Positions 51,787-62,075 of a DNA stretch of 64,000 nucleotides are shown here, in pieces. Position 1 is the first letter of the stretch. Each line of letters opens with the position of its first letter. The DNA is from JAJEEA01 sp965116765. GTDB taxonomy: Bacteria > Acidobacteriota > Vicinamibacteria > Vicinamibacterales > UBA8438. A program made the translations under genes and the position numbers. The DNA lies in the NCBI GenBank assembly GCA_965116765.1, contig OZ220718.1, positions 1,364,001 to 1,428,000 of the forward strand. Direction: 5' to 3'. Below the pieces are notes generated by a model, which searched no databases, was not told the DNA's origin, and saw only the letters and a program-made list of their open reading frames with translations.

Positions 51787-53057
51787 TCAGCCGACGAGGG
51801 TGATCAGGTAGAAGATGCCCGTCCCGCCCAGCAGGACGATGCCGATCCACGACAGGGCCAGCATCGCCGGGCCGGGCCGGTGCTCGGCCGGCATCTCGGG
51901 GGAGGTCACCGCGCGCAGGTTGAGATAGCCCAGCACCGGGCCGGTCAGGAACGCCAGCGTGGTGGCGAAGTCGATCATCGTGGTCAGGTTGCCGATGAAC
52001 AGCGCCATCACGACCAGGGTCAGGGCGACCAGCGCCGCAAGGGTCCACCAGTACAGCGGGCCGCAGGGCTGCACGGGCGTCCCCGGCGAGCGCAGCACCA
52101 GGATGGACCGCTCGATGGCGCGGGGGCCGCCGTCGAGCACCGTCATCGTCGTCGACAGCATGGTGGTCACCACCGCCACCAGCACCACCGGCCGGGTCCA
52201 CGCCCCGAGGGTCGCGGCGTAGAGATCCACGAGCTGCGTCGAGAACAGCGTCCCCTGCGCCGAGAGCTCCTCGCCGGACCCGAACATCACCGCGGCCCCG
52301 AGGATCACGAACGTGAACGCGAGCACCGCCGTCCCCACGTAGCCGATCAGGAAGTCCTGCCGCGCCGTCTCCACCGAGCACCGCTGCCCCGACGTCTCGT
52401 TCTTGGCGAGCGTCCACAACGAGCTCCACACCGAGATGTCGATGGCCGACGGCATCCACCCCGCCAGCGCCAGCAGGAACAGGAACGGCACCGCCGATCC
52501 CACCAGGTCGCCCGGCCACAGCGCCACCGTCGAGAAGTCGGCCCGCGGCAGGCTGACGGCGGCGGCCAGCACCGTGGACACCGCGAGCAGCAGCACGACG
52601 AGCTTGATGGACAGGTCGAGCCCGCGGAACCGCCCCCACCACAGCAGCGCGCAGCCCGGCGCCATGACCGCCGCCGCCAGCACCGCCAGCGGCCAGTCGA
52701 CCCCCAGCGCGAACCCCACCAGGTAGGCGGTGAACATGACCACCGTGGCCTGGATGACGCCGCCCGTCAGGACCGTGATGATCAGGTACAGCCACAGCGC
52801 CCACCGTCCGTGCGCGCGTACCCCTCGACGAGGCTCTGCCCGGTGGCCGCCGCGTAGCGCGGGCCGTACTCGAAGAACGGGTACTTGAGGACGAGGGCGA
52901 TCAGGATGACCCCGGCCAGCCCGAAGCCGGCCGACGCCCCGGCGCGGGTCGACTGCACCAGGTGCGACACCCCGATGGCGGTCGCCGCCCACAGGATGCC
53001 GGGGCCGAACGCCACCCAGAGGCGGCCAGTGGTCGAAGAGTCGGATGTGCTCGCCAT
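51787..53057 (-). CDS. Nramp-like membrane transporter, one frameshift
   Basis: About 420 residues with 11 predicted membrane segments. The first 85 residues (MASTSDSS... FGPGILWAATAIGVSHLVQSTRAGASAGFGL ... EGYART) are in one frame; from GRWALWLYLIITVL to FYLITLVG the protein runs in another. The break is near 52805 and one missing base explains it. GPG...GVSHLVQSTRAGA and the later GWMPSAIDISVW align with helices 1 and 6 of Nramp proteins, but the metal-binding DPGN of helix 1 is absent, as in Nramp-related proteins of other specificity. It could move magnesium, another cation or an organic solute. Confidence 0.7.
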
Positions 53058-53174
53058 GGCTGGCGAAGATGATACGCCGTTCCGGCGGCGCTCGGGCGCC
53101 CGACCAACCGCAATCCGCGTCCGTCGACCGTGATAGGGTTTACCGGCGCGTTCACGACAGGCGGCGCAATCGTC

Positions 53175-53408
53175 ATGTCACAGACCATCACGCCTTCCGA
53201 AGAGCGTCAGCGGGCACGCCGGCAGGAAGCGCCCGGCCGCGACAGGTCGATCCGGCCGATCACCGAGGAGAGTGTCGACTGTTGCGGGGCCGGGACCGCC
53301 GAGAGCGCCGAGGCACTCGTCGCCGCAGCCGGGGAACGATCCGAACTGACCGACGATGACGCCATGGCGCTCGCGGTCGAGGAAACGCGGGCCGAGCGCC
53401 GCCGGTGA
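53175..53408 (+). CDS. Small antitoxin-like protein
   Basis: A 77-residue acidic/basic protein: MSQTITPSEERQRARR...; C-terminus LTDDDAMALAVEETRAERRR. The final segment resembles the helix of type II antitoxins such as those paired with PIN toxins (D-E-A-M-x-L-A-x-E-E). No toxin frame follows, so it is either an orphan or not an antitoxin. A GTG at 53130 could extend it by 15 residues. It is convergent with the small acidic gene at 53430. Confidence 0.4.
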   Translation: MSQTITPSEERQRARRQEAPGRDRSIRPITEESVDCCGAGTAESAEALVAAAGERSELTDDDAMALAVEETRAERRR

Positions 53409-53429
53409 AGCGACGGTGTCGGCGAGCGC

Positions 53430-53657
53430 CTATGGCCGCAGCTCTCCCGCACTCCATGTCTCCGCGGTTTGGGCGGCATGGGCTTGGGGCCGCTCCGCCA
53501 AAGCGGGACGTGGCGGGGGTGCGCTGCCGGACGGCCCGTCGAACGCGCCGTCTTCCGGGCCGTCGGACCCGGCAGGCTGGGCCGCCTGTGCATCGCCCAT
53601 CGCCTCGTCGACTGCCGGCTTCGCGCCGTCGTTGTCGTGGTCGTGCTCAAGCGGCAT
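53430..53657 (-). CDS. Small acidic, disordered hypothetical protein
   Basis: A 75-residue frame starting MPLEHDHDNDGAKPAVDEA and rich in Asp, Ala, Pro and Gly; no fold is expected. It follows the effector gene by 53 bases on the same strand. The DNA around its start is a near copy of the leader of the ATPase gene (see the leader repeats), and its N-terminus resembles the likely ATPase N-terminus (MPHE.DHRDDDTDEP). It may be a third operon gene, or the truncated beginning of a second ATPase copy. Confidence 0.35.
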   Translation of the reverse strand: MPLEHDHDNDGAKPAVDEAMGDAQAAQPAGSDGPEDGAFDGPSGSAPPPRPALAERPQAHAAQTAETWSAGELRP

Positions 53658-53684
53658 GGCTAGGTCCATTCCTCGCAGGTCAAC
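53651..53684 (-). repeat. Leader repeat, copy 2
   Basis: 34 bases matching 56509-56542 at 28 positions. Both read, on the minus strand, GTTGAC.TGC....AATGGAC.TA.CC followed by ATGCCGC at the start of a frame. Conservation upstream of the ATG shows that a leader, not only a protein segment, was duplicated. Confidence 0.75.
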
Positions 53685-53710
53685 ACCATTCCCGACGACC
53701 CCGACGACCC

Positions 53711-54697
53711 TCACCGGGTCGGCGGCGACGAGTCTCGACCGCCAGGACGAGGACCGGCCGTTCCGCGCGCGGTCACCGTGACCTCACCGGCCGGGTCGAA
53801 GAACGGATCGGCGCAGCCGAACCCGTCCCGAATGCGCGTCCATTCCTGGTCGCCAAGCAGGCCGACGGGCTGCGTCACGCCGTGCTCTTCGTCCAGTCCC
53901 TTGTCCAGCCTGTAGCCGCCACGATCGGTCAGGACGTACCGTGCATGGAAATCGTGCGGGCCGGCGGCACGAATGCGCCAGCGACAGACCCGGACCGACG
54001 TGACAGGTGGAGGCAGCATTGCCGGAATCCACCTCCGGCACGCCCGTTCGAATTCGCCCCGGCTCGGCTTGTGGTCCGCATCCAGGGTGTGGATCTCCAC
54101 CCGGGGGCTGTCGTACGCGTCCGCAGCCAACGCGATGCACGCGCACACTACGGGACGCCATTTGTGCTTCGACGGGTCGAAGTGCGGATCGATCAGCAAC
54201 AGCTCGCGGCTGTTGCGTACGAGCCTCCCGATGTGGTCCGCCAGAGCGTCCGGTTCCCGCAGCACCGGGACCTCCCTGGGAACGACCAGCTTCGGATGCG
54301 ACTCTTCGACGTCGTCATCGAAGACCACGTCGGGGTGATTCTCGGGATTGCGCGTCGCCAGGACCGCATGCAATGTCCGCTCGACGGCCTGTCGCGCGAC
54401 CGTGTTCCGGATCCAGCGCTCCTCGGCCGGTTCAACCGTTTCATCGTAGCCGTCCGGCTCGCCCCACCGGACCATCTTCCCCTTCGACTGGTTCAGCTTC
54501 GCCAGAACCCTCTGTCGATCTCGGTCACCGAGCTCGGTGCTCTCTTGGCAGGCAGCCCGAACCAGCTTCATCCAGCGTTTTCTGCTCGGGTACGCGGCAA
54601 TCGCCCGGCCATGCTGGAACCCCATCAGGTCGAGAATCCGCGCGCAGTTGCGCCAGGAGGCAAGCGCAGCGGGCTCTATGGCGTACGCGTACAGCAT
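53711..54697 (-). CDS. Putative PLD-like effector protein paired with the DUF3696 ATPase
   Basis: A 328-residue soluble protein of no named family that I know. Residues 1-130 are helical (ALASWRNCARILDLMGF, RRWMKLVRAAC-like). Residues 140-270 resemble half of a phospholipase-D-like fold: RNSRELLLIDPHFDPSKHKWRP, VEIHTLDADHKPS, then HDFHARYVLTDRGG near residue 247, an H-x-R....D variant of the HxK motif. A degenerate or single-HKD nuclease is possible; so is a non-catalytic binding domain. Its ATG shares one base with the ATPase stop (TGATG), so the two are translationally coupled. Frame intact, unlike its partner's. Confidence 0.55.
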   Translation of the reverse strand: MLYAYAIEPAALASWRNCARILDLMGFQHGRAIAAYPSRKRWMKLVRAACQESTELGDRDRQRVLAKLNQSKGKMVRWGEPDGYDETVEPAEERWIRNTVARQAVERTLHAVLATRNPENHPDVVFDDDVEESHPKLVVPREVPVLREPDALADHIGRLVRNSRELLLIDPHFDPSKHKWRPVVCACIALAADAYDSPRVEIHTLDADHKPSRGEFERACRRWIPAMLPPPVTSVRVCRWRIRAAGPHDFHARYVLTDRGGYRLDKGLDEEHGVTQPVGLLGDQEWTRIRDGFGCADPFFDPAGEVTVTARGTAGPRPGGRDSSPPTR

Positions 54698-56508
54698 CAG
54701 AACAGCTCGTCGTTGCGCTCATCAAAAAAGCCCTGCGGCCAGCGGTCGATGAACTCGCCGGTCTCGTCGATCCGCAGCCGCGTCGCCCTGACCTCCCCGT
54801 CGATCTGCTCGACGTAGACCACGGAGACCTGGTCCGGCTTCAGGGCCGGCTTCCCCTCCGGCAGCTCGTTGCCGCCGGTCTCCTCGATGCGGCGCAGCAG
54901 GCGCAGCATCAGGTGCTCGCTGTGGGTCTCGATCAGGAACACCCCGCCGTCGGCGGCCTGCTCGGCGAAGAGATCTCCGAGCTCCACCTGCAGCCGGGGA
55001 TGGACGTGCAGCTCCGGTTGCTCGATGGCGGTAATCGCCGGGCGGTCCGGATCGAGGGCGGCGACCACTACCGGGAGTATCTGCGAGATGCCCGTACCGA
55101 TGTCGGACGTTCGCACCTGCAGACCCCTGTCCCCGGTGGCAACGAGCTGGATCTCCCTGCGGACTCGCCCTTCCGCGATCCCGTGAGCCAAGGCGTCGAT
55201 CTTCTGCGGCGGCGCCTCCCTCAAGGCGTCAGCCGGGGGATTTGGCCCCGGACGCATTCGCCTCCTTCGCCTGGATCGCCGGCCGATCCTCGCCCAGAAC
55301 TCCCTTGTTCAGCACGTCCACCAACGGCGTGTTCGCGGGAAGCTCGACGACGGTGCGCACGCGCAGCTCGTAACCCGTGTCCAGCCGGTCCTCTCGCGAC
55401 AGCCAGTCGCTCACCCTTGGAATGACCATGGCCCGATTGCGCTCTCGGGGATTGCGGAAACCGTGCGCGATTCGGCGCAAGGTGACCTGGGCACGGCGGT
55501 TCAGGACGTCCCAGGCCGCGGTTCCGTCGCCCAACGGCCGGGAACGGACCGATCCGGCTGACGACGGCATGCGCGGATGCAGATCCCGCAGGGGGCCGAG
55601 ATACCGGAACCGGGCCAGTTCGTCACGCAGGAGCATTCCGATGCCGGCGAGCAGCCTCGGTATGTCGAAGCGTGGAGGTGGTCCAGCGCCTTCGTCCTGG
55701 ATCCAGAACCTGCTGGTCGAAGGGCGGCACGGCGGATGAAGACCCACGAAGCGGGTTTCCGGGCTCGAGAAGCACCGCCATCGGTCGGAGTCCGGGGGCA
55801 TACCTCCAAGCACCTGAGTCCTCGCGCACTTGTCCGACGTACCGTGACGAGGTGTCGCTCGCCTCTCGATCGACGCCGTATTCCAGCAGCGGATGCGACA
55901 CGTTGGCCATCAGCCGTCGCCGTTCTGCCCGACGGCCGGGACCTGGATACGACCGAGGGTCTGCCCGTCGACACCGACTTGGTAGTCGCTGACAATCGGC
56001 TTGTCCAGTTCCGCCTTCCACGTGACTCTCAACTCCAGCCAGCCCGTTTCCGCCTCCTCCAGGGAGAGCGACCTCATAGAACGCCGCAGAGGACGCAGCC
56101 AATCCGCATGGCCTCGTGCGTCCCCCCAAGCTCGGGCAGGACGAGATTCCGCAGATTCAACTCGAAGCGAAGCCGCACGGAGCGCTTCAGGTCATGCCCG
56201 TGGACGAAGCGCCGGAACCCGCCCAGGTCGATCTGGTCGCCGCCGAGATCGGTCTTGTGCGCATCGACGTTGCGGTGGCTCAGGATCTCGTGCGCGTAGC
56301 AGAGCGCGTGCAGCATCGTGCTCTTGCCGGCGCTGTTGCGGCCGAACAGGAGGGTGATGGGCCGCAGGTCGATCCGCACCGGCCGGCCGATTCCCTTGAA
56401 GTTCTCGATCTCGATCGCAGTGATCAGCGGCTGACCCTGATGATTCGTCGACCTGTCGCCCGCCGGAAGCGGTTCATCCGTGTCGTCGTCGCGGTGGTCG
56501 CAGTTCAT
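54697..56508 (-). pseudogene. DUF3696-type SMC/ABC-like ATPase, several frameshifts
   Basis: N-terminal frame: ITAIEIENFKGIGRPVRIDLRPITLLFGRNSAGKST (Walker A). After about 56095 the protein continues in another frame (LSLEEAETGWLELRVTWKAEL), after about 55925 in a third (LMANVSHPLLEYG), later as RDELARFRYLGPLRDLHPR, and after about 55240 as IGTGISQILPVVVAAL, ITAIEQPELHVHP (signature and Walker B) and ETHSEHLMLRLLRR, ending WPQGFFDERNDELF, the DUF3696 tail. So roughly 600 residues, broken at least four times. Such OLD-like ATPases drive many antiphage systems. The true start may be the ATG at 56515 (MPHE...), which needs one more indel. Expressed from the sigma-54 promoter just upstream. Confidence 0.7.
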
Positions 56509-56542
56509 GCGGCATGGTTACGTCCATTCTCTGCAAGTCAAC
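56509..56542 (-). repeat. Leader repeat, copy 1
   Basis: Leader of the ATPase gene, immediately downstream of the sigma-54 promoter; 28 of 34 bases match the copy at 53651-53684. Confidence 0.75.
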
Positions 56543-56550
56543 CGTCCTGC

Positions 56551-58176
<1,626 letters not shown>

Positions 58177-58359
58177 CGGAGAGAAAGGGCGTCGACCTTG
58201 CCCTCCCGCATCACACTGGAAAAAAATGGCCAGACACCCGCCGCAGCGCAAATCCGACCGTTCCCGTCATGGCTGCCAGTTCGGCATCGGGTCGTCCGAC
58301 GCGATTTCGAGGCCACCCTCCGAGCTGTGCCGCCGTCGCGACCCATCAACGCGGCGCGT

Positions 58360-59373
58360 CTACCCCTCGACCGCCATCGGCTCGTCGCGGCCGACGACCT
58401 GGGTCGCGGGGCCCAGGATCAGCGGGTCGGGGCCGGTCACCACGTCGGTGTTCTTGTCGGGATAGGGCATCTTCGAGAGGAAGTGCAGCAGGCAGGCGAC
58501 GCGGGCGCGCTTCTTGTCGTCGGACTTGATGACCGTCCACGGCGCGTCGGCGGTGTCGGTGTAGAAGAACATCGCCTCCTTGGCCTCGGTGTAGCCGTCC
58601 CACTTGTCGAGGGAGGCGAGGTCGACGGGCGAGATCTTCCACTGCTTCAGGGGGTCGGTCTGGCGGCTGCCGAAGCGGCGCGCCTGCTCCTCCCGGGAGA
58701 CGGAGAACCAGTACTTGAAGAGGCGGATGCCGCTGTTGACGAGCATGCGCTCGAGCTCGGGGCACTGGCGCATGAACTCGAGGTACTCGGAGCCGGTGCA
58801 GAAGCCCATGACCCGCTCGACCCCGGCGCGGTTGTACCAGGACCGGTCGAAGAGGACGATCTCGCCGGCCGCCGGCAGGTGCTCGATGTAGCGCTGGAAG
58901 TACCACTGGCCGCGCTCGCGCTCGGTGGGCTTCTCGAGGGCGACGACGCGGGCGCCGCGCGGGTTCAGGTGCTCCATGAACCGCTTGATGGTGCCGCCCT
59001 TGCCGGCCGCGTCGCGTCCCTCGAAGAGGACGACGACGCGGGTCCCCGACTCCTTGACCCAGCGCTGCACCTTCAGCAGCTCGGCCTGCAGGGCGGCCTT
59101 GCGCCGCTCGTAGGCGCCGCGCTTCATGCGGTCCGAGTAGGGATAGACGCCCTCCTTGAAGACGCGCCGGATGACGTCGGGGTCGTGCATCGAGCCCACC
59201 CCGGCCACGTCGACCCGAATCGTGTCCGCGGGCCGCGCGTCGACGGCCGCGGCTCCGCTCCGGTGCGCGCGGGACTCGCGCGACTTCGACTTGTCCTTCG
59301 CCTTCTTGGCCTTCTTCGCGCGCACCTTGCCGTCGGCGCGCGAGCGCTGTCGCGGGCGGGTTTCGTCGGTCAT
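58360..59373 (-). CDS. ppk2: Polyphosphate kinase 2 family protein
   Basis: A 337-residue PPK2. Walker A GRDAAGKGGTIKRF near residue 118, FDRSWYNRAGVERVMGF (Walker B and lid region), and KYWFSVSREEQARRF with DPLKQWKISPVD are the one-domain PPK2 motifs. PPK2 enzymes transfer phosphate between polyphosphate and nucleotides, usually making GTP or ATP from NDP or NMP. Residues 1-50 are an extra Lys/Arg-rich tail (KVRAKKAKKAKDKSKSR) that may bind polyphosphate. It lies 183 bp upstream of the RtcR-like gene on the same strand; no functional link is evident. The RASRDAAGK core and length support class I. Confidence 0.9.
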   Translation of the reverse strand: MTDETRPRQRSRADGKVRAKKAKKAKDKSKSRESRAHRSGAAAVDARPADTIRVDVAGVGSMHDPDVIRRVFKEGVYPYSDRMKRGAYERRKAALQAELLKVQRWVKESGTRVVVLFEGRDAAGKGGTIKRFMEHLNPRGARVVALEKPTERERGQWYFQRYIEHLPAAGEIVLFDRSWYNRAGVERVMGFCTGSEYLEFMRQCPELERMLVNSGIRLFKYWFSVSREEQARRFGSRQTDPLKQWKISPVDLASLDKWDGYTEAKEAMFFYTDTADAPWTVIKSDDKKRARVACLLHFLSKMPYPDKNTDVVTGPDPLILGPATQVVGRDEPMAVEG

Positions 59374-59473
59374 GGACTCAGGGCCGTGCTCGATATGGAC
59401 CTGCCGGTCTCGCTCGTCGAGACGCCGCCGTCGATTCTCTCACCGGAATGCCGGGCGCGGCACGTGGCTCTCG

Positions 59474-59714
59474 TCAGCGTCCCCACTGCGGTCAGCCAGC
59501 GCCGCCACCGGCGCGCCGGTCAGCGTTTTCCCACTAGCGCGCCGGTCGGCGTTCCCACCGGCGCGCCGGTCAGCGTCCCCACTGGCGCGTCCGTCAGCGT
59601 TCCCACCTGCGCGCGTCGTCAGCGCCGCCAATTGCGCGTCGTCAGCGCCGCCAATTGCGCGTCCGTCAGCGCCGCCACTTGCGCGCCCCTCAGCGCCGCC
59701 ACTTCCGCGTCCCG
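59474..59714. repeat. Minisatellite, about 10 imperfect 24-bp units
   Basis: Units of the form TCAGCG(TTC/CCG)CCA(C/A)(C/T)(G/T)GCGCG(C/T)CGG repeat with 23-26 bp period from 59474 to 59714, within the 347-bp gap between ppk2 and the DLQG gene. The 5' units carry GTTCCCACCGGCGCGCC, the 3' units GCCGCCAATTGCGCGTC, so two sub-families are seen. It begins just after the DLQG stop codon (minus strand) and would be translated only by read-through. Confidence 0.85.
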
Positions 59715-59720
59715 CCGGCC

Positions 59721-60686
59721 CTACTGGGTGGCCACACGCGCCGCCGCCTCCTCGAGACGCGCGTTCCGGAGGATGTTGGCGAGCCCGTAGTTCCCCTCGT
59801 GGCAGGCGTACTCGTACATCGCCTGATCGGTCTTCTTCAGCGGGAACATCACGGTCCAGGGGGCCACCCAGGTGGACGGATCGTCGGCGGTGATCTCGTA
59901 GCGGACGGTGTCGGGGCCCACCCGGGTGAACCGCTCCGTCACGCGTACCGCCCCCGTCGACCCTCGGAACCCGGCGCCGTCCCGGTAGTGGGTGGACTCG
60001 ACCACCAGCGTGTCGCCCTCCCACCGCCCGCGCGCCTCGCCGTGCCACTGGGGAATGCCGGCCCGGGGCCGCCCGTCGAGGGGCACGACGCGCGCGTCGT
60101 GGATCATCTCGGACACGATGACGACCTGGTCCGGGGTCTGCAGAATCTGGTAGTTGTTGTTGTAGGCGCCCGGCAGCCGGGGGGTCCCGAAGCTGAGGCA
60201 CCGCTCGGTGTTCCCGCGGTAGTCGGCCCCGTCGGCGGGATGCGCGCGACGGCGGGCCGACCGCTCGGCATTGCGCCGCCGGGCCTCGTCGGTCAGGGCG
60301 GGAACGCGCCCGTCCGGCGGATCGACGACGAGCGAGGTGCGCAGGTCCTCGGTCAGCTCCTTGCCGTAGTCGAGCCACCACTTCGCGTGCACGCTGGGGG
60401 CGCGGTCGTAGTCGGCCTGCTCCTCGAGGGTGCGGGCGGTGAAGGCGGCGGCCTCCTCCTCGCTCATCACCGCCTTGCCGGCGAACTCGCGGGGGCGCTC
60501 GAGCGGGGTCATCGTCCGGTAGTCCCAGACCCCCTGCAGATCGGGGGCGCCCCACCCCGTCCGGGGAACCTGCCACGCCTCGTCCGCGCCGGCACCGGCC
60601 TGGGCGGCCGCCCCCGACGCCGCGAGCGCGCAGACGATCCACACCGCCGCGATCCTGAAGCCGAAGACCAGAGCGCTCGTGCGCAT
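59721..60686 (-). CDS. Secreted DLQG-family protein
   Basis: A 321-residue member of the family: signal peptide to about residue 29 (ALAASGAAAQ), TGWGAPDLQGVWDYRTMTPLERPREF, VDPPDGRVPALTDEARRR, ERCLSFGTPRLPGAYNNNYQI, VVIVSEMIHDARVVPLDGRPR, GRWEGDTLVVESTHYRD, VTERFTRVGPDTV and YEYACHEGNYGLANILRNAR. Intact, with GGGAG upstream of the ATG at 60686. Located upstream of the cytochrome/PQQ pair but divergent from it. Function unknown; its conserved motifs match the gene at 20.8 kb most closely. Confidence 0.8.
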   Translation of the reverse strand: MRTSALVFGFRIAAVWIVCALAASGAAAQAGAGADEAWQVPRTGWGAPDLQGVWDYRTMTPLERPREFAGKAVMSEEEAAAFTARTLEEQADYDRAPSVHAKWWLDYGKELTEDLRTSLVVDPPDGRVPALTDEARRRNAERSARRRAHPADGADYRGNTERCLSFGTPRLPGAYNNNYQILQTPDQVVIVSEMIHDARVVPLDGRPRAGIPQWHGEARGRWEGDTLVVESTHYRDGAGFRGSTGAVRVTERFTRVGPDTVRYEITADDPSTWVAPWTVMFPLKKTDQAMYEYACHEGNYGLANILRNARLEEAAARVATQ

Positions 60687-61195
60687 GTCGCTTCTCCCTG
60701 CCTCGCAAGACCGGCCCGCCCGCCGGCCCGTCCCGGAACGGACTCTCCCGGCCGGCGGCACGCCCGTGGGGCCACGTGCACGATAGCACTCCGGGTCGCC
60801 CGGAGTCACGCGCGATGGCCCCCGGCGGGTGCACGACCGGACACGAGACGCCGCCGAGAACGACGGCCGCCGCGGCTTGAACGGCGCGCGGCCGATGGCC
60901 ATAGCCTAGCCCGCCCATCGTCGCCCTCGGCTCCGCTGGGCGCCCAACCAACCCTGCCAGGAGTCTGCACCGTTCTACGGCGCAGACTCCCAGGCGGACC
61001 GGTCGCGGCGAGCGCGTGCGGGAGCAATTGACAACCTCCGCCAGTACGCACAGACTGGCGTTGCTTCTGCAAGCTGCGGAGCTCTCGACGCAGAAACCGG
61101 GTGCTCGACGTGAGCGTCGGCTCCGGCCGGGCGGTCGCGTCGCCGCCCGAACGCGGTCAGGCGTCGCGACGGACTATCGGATTCGAGGACCAACG
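60687..61195. other. Divergent intergenic region, 509 bp
   Basis: Holds the second copy of the dispersed hairpin repeat (60901-61000) and the 5' regions of the flanking genes. No other gene was recognised. Confidence 0.4.
60901..61000 (-). repeat. Dispersed hairpin repeat, copy B (100 bp)
   Basis: Reverse complement of 23601-23700 with about 14 differences. The hairpin GGAGTCTGC...GCAGACTCC and loop are unchanged, as is the flank GCCCAACCAACCCTGCC, while the outer parts vary, which fits selection or recent copying of the stem. Confidence 0.8.
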
Positions 61196-61989
61196 ATGGT
61201 GAACAGCGAAGGACGAAGAATCGCAGGATGGAAGGCCGGCGCGCTCGGCCTGATCGCCGCCCTGGCGACCGCGCCGGCCGCGGCCCAGGACCACGTGGGT
61301 CAGTACGAGCAGGCCGACATCGAGTTCGGGGCGCGCCTCTACGGCGCCAACTGCGTGCAGTGCCACGCCGAGAGCGGCGACGCCGTCGCCGGCGTCGATC
61401 TCGCCGGCGGCGTCTACAGCCGCGCCGGCTCGGACGCCGAGCTGATGGGGTTGCTGCGCGCCGGCATCCCCGGCACCGCGATGCCGCCGAACGAGTTCAC
61501 GTCTTCCGAGCTCACCGGCCTCGTGTCGTACCTGCGGACGATGCGCGACTTCGACCTGAGCGCGGTGACCCTGGGCGACGAGGCGCGGGGCGAGGCGCTG
61601 TTCGCCGGCAAGGGCGCGTGCGCGTCGTGCCACCGGGTCTTCGGCGAGGGCTCGCGCGTCGCCCCGGATCTCAGTGCGATCGGCGCCGTCCGCACGGCGG
61701 CCTACCTGCAGCAGTCGCTGCTCGACCCCACCGGCTCGATGCTGCCGGTGAACCGGCCGGTGCGGGCGGTGCTCGCGGACGGCACCGTCCTCACCGGACG
61801 CCGGCTCAACGAGGACACCTACACGATCCAGATGATCGACCAGGACGAGCGCCTCCGGTCGCTCGAGAAGGCCGGCCTGCGCGAGCTGACGGCCGGCGCG
61901 GAGTCGACGATGCCGCCCGCGACGGACGCGCTAGACGACGGGAGGTGGCCGACGTGCTCGCCTACCTGCTCACGCTGAAGGGGCTGTAG
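61196..61989 (+). CDS. Di-haem c-type cytochrome, frameshifted near its end
   Basis: A roughly 264-residue exported cytochrome. Signal peptide to about residue 31 (ATAPAAAQ). Two haem motifs: CVQCH near residue 53 and CASCH near residue 141. After STMPPATDAL the frame shifts near 61935; in the other frame the protein ends EVADVLAYLLTLKGL, the usual last helix of this cytochrome type, stopping at 61989. It lies 86 bases upstream of a PQQ dehydrogenase in the same direction and is the likely electron acceptor. Confidence 0.8.
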
Positions 61990-62075
61990 GCTGCGTCGCC
62001 ACGACCCCAGGCGGGGGGGCGACCGGCTCGCCCGCCTCCCGCCGACGGATTCACGCTGAAGGGACTCTGAAGACC

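Noticed and set aside
53405..54817. Toxin partner for the antitoxin-like gene (long plus-strand frames after 53405)
   Set aside because: These frames are antisense to the effector gene and lack PIN or RelE motifs.
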